From contig CBDUST010000259.1 in the NCBI GenBank assembly GCA_965369945.1, positions 1 through 6,711 on the forward strand: a stretch of DNA of 6,711 bases. The letters run 5' to 3'. A model generated the notes under the pieces. The model saw only the letters and a list, made by a program, of their open reading frames with translations. It was not told the origin of the DNA and did not search any database. Origin of the DNA: JADFNO01 sp965369945. Its GTDB lineage: Bacteria > Planctomycetota > Phycisphaerae > Phycisphaerales > SM1A02. The position numbers and the translations under genes are program-made. This document shows positions 6,065 through 6,711 of this stretch, one piece after another (the first letter of the stretch is position 1; the number at the start of each line of letters is the position of its first letter).

Positions 6065-6583
6065 ATGAACGGCCAGCCGATACCGGTCCCGCCCGCTCAG
6101 CCGGATGATCCTGCAATCGCAGCCATGGCGCCGCTGTGCTCGGTGTTCCGCAGGTACCTCAAGTCGCGGAACCTGAAATATACGCCGGAGCGAGCGGACA
6201 TCCTCGAGGCGATCATCGAACGGGACGGCGTGTTCGAGGTTGACGACCTCATGCTCGACATGCGCGACCGCGGCCACGGTGCGTCGATGGCGACGATCTA
6301 CCGAACCGTCAAGCTGCTGCAGGAAGCCGGCATCATCACCCAGGCCCTGTTTGATTCCAAGCAGACCCACTATCAGCTGATCTATGGCAAGGCGCCGTGC
6401 GATTACATGGTTTGCATGAAGACGGGCCAGGTCATCGAGTTTTCCGACGATGAATTGGCGACGATCCGCAAGCGAATCTGCGAGCAATACGGGTGGGAGC
6501 CGGTCGGTCACCGGTTCCAGATTTATGCATTGAGTCCTCAGGGTCGGAAGCTCGTAACTGAACAGGGCGATGATGCGGACTAG
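6065..6583 (+). CDS. Fur-family transcriptional regulator lacking canonical metal ligands
   Basis: 172 residues from ATG 6065. A Pro-rich N-terminus (1-20) precedes a winged-helix DNA-binding domain (about 25-105) with the Fur signature MATIYRTVKLLQEAGI (75-90). The dimerisation domain follows (105-165), with GQVIEFSDDEL (121-131) nearly as in E. coli Fur. The metal sites are eroded. The HHDH-type motif reads PCDY (111-114); the first Cys of CxxC is kept (117) but the second is Thr (120); E. coli E108 aligns with Ala and H125 with Leu; the C-terminal GHC region reads ALS (155-157). Only Asp113, Cys117 and His149 of the usual positions remain. It binds DNA by family; what it senses, if anything, is unknown. 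It is divergent from the QTMAN-like gene, and its promoter overlaps its start. The longer frame from 5996 is not needed by homology. Confidence 0.88.
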   Translation: MNGQPIPVPPAQPDDPAIAAMAPLCSVFRRYLKSRNLKYTPERADILEAIIERDGVFEVDDLMLDMRDRGHGASMATIYRTVKLLQEAGIITQALFDSKQTHYQLIYGKAPCDYMVCMKTGQVIEFSDDELATIRKRICEQYGWEPVGHRFQIYALSPQGRKLVTEQGDDAD

Positions 6584-6601
6584 AGCAGTTTCACCGAAGA
6601 C

Positions 6602-6621
6602 CTAGCGGCTACGTGCGCTAG
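6602..6621. terminator. Short inverted repeat after the fur-like gene
   Basis: CTAGCG (6602-6607) and CGCTAG (6616-6621) make a 6-bp stem with an 8-base loop, 18 bases past the TAG stop. There is no T-tract after it, so it is at best a weak terminator or RNA-end stabiliser. Nothing else is seen in 6622-6685. Confidence 0.2.
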
Positions 6622-6685
6622 TCATCTAACGCCACGATCAATTTGCCAGTTCCAACGGGTCGATCAGTGCGACGGTGCAACTCCG

Positions 6686-6709
6686 GTGGCACGGGCATCC
6701 TGCCCGTGC
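6686..6709. repeat. GC-rich hairpin (REP-like) repeat, variant copy at right edge
   Basis: GCACGGGCA (6689-6697), loop TCC, then TGCCCGTGC (6701-6709) forms a perfect 9-bp stem preceded by GTG. It matches the minus-strand reading of the left-edge repeats (GTGGCACGGGC ... GCCCGTG), differing only around the loop. There the closing T-A pair has become A-T, so pairing is kept. It is in the opposite orientation to the left copies. Confidence 0.7.
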
Positions 6710-6711
6710 GA

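Noticed and set aside
6015..6116. Extended start of the QTMAN-like protein
   Set aside because: The 34 extra residues precede the conserved family start and would overlap the coding region of the divergent fur-like gene.
6011..6511. 166-codon minus-strand open frame opposite the fur-like gene
   Set aside because: It is antisense to a clear Fur-family gene and its translation matches nothing I know.

Overview
The window looks like a piece of a planctomycete-type chromosome with fairly high GC. I infer this from GC-rich hairpin repeats of the CACGGGCTAGAAGCCCGTG kind, which I recall as common in Planctomycetota, and from the mix of gene families. This is an inference from style; there is no rRNA or other marker here to place it firmly. 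No mobile element, CRISPR array, tRNA or rRNA was found.

Layout from left to right. Two near-identical 32-base hairpin repeats (65-96 and 109-140) sit at the left edge, and the second one runs into the 3' end of proS. proS (113-1855, minus) encodes a complete bacterial-type prolyl-tRNA synthetase with the editing insertion. A possible 26-residue, tryptophan-rich membrane peptide (1901-1981, minus) lies just upstream of it on the same strand. The interval 1856-2095 also carries promoter elements pointing both ways, including a LexA-box-like palindrome inside the plus-strand promoter. Next, on the plus strand, are a PA0069-family radical SAM protein related to spore photoproduct lyase (about 2096-3208) and a membrane-anchored helical protein of unknown function (about 3370-4860). 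Convergent to these is a bacterial relative of the animal tRNA-queuosine mannosyltransferase GTDC1/QTMAN (4899-6014, minus). Divergent from it is a Fur-fold regulator that has lost nearly all canonical metal ligands (6065-6583, plus). A short inverted repeat and a third hairpin repeat of the same family (6686-6709) close the window.

The genes do not form one operon. Two touch tRNA-Pro charging and tRNA modification (proS and the QTMAN-like gene). The radical SAM protein has features that hint at DNA repair: SPL-like family, a LexA-like site, and a C-terminal clamp-binding-like motif. Several starts (1981 minus, 2096 plus, 6065 plus) have a -10-like hexamer 6-7 bases upstream, which suggests leaderless transcripts, while proS and the membrane protein have Shine-Dalgarno sequences.

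The most interesting points are the bacterial QTMAN homologue, the Fur-like protein stripped of metal ligands, the clamp-motif and LexA-site evidence on the radical SAM gene, the small membrane peptide upstream of proS, and the repeat that supplies the stop codon of proS.
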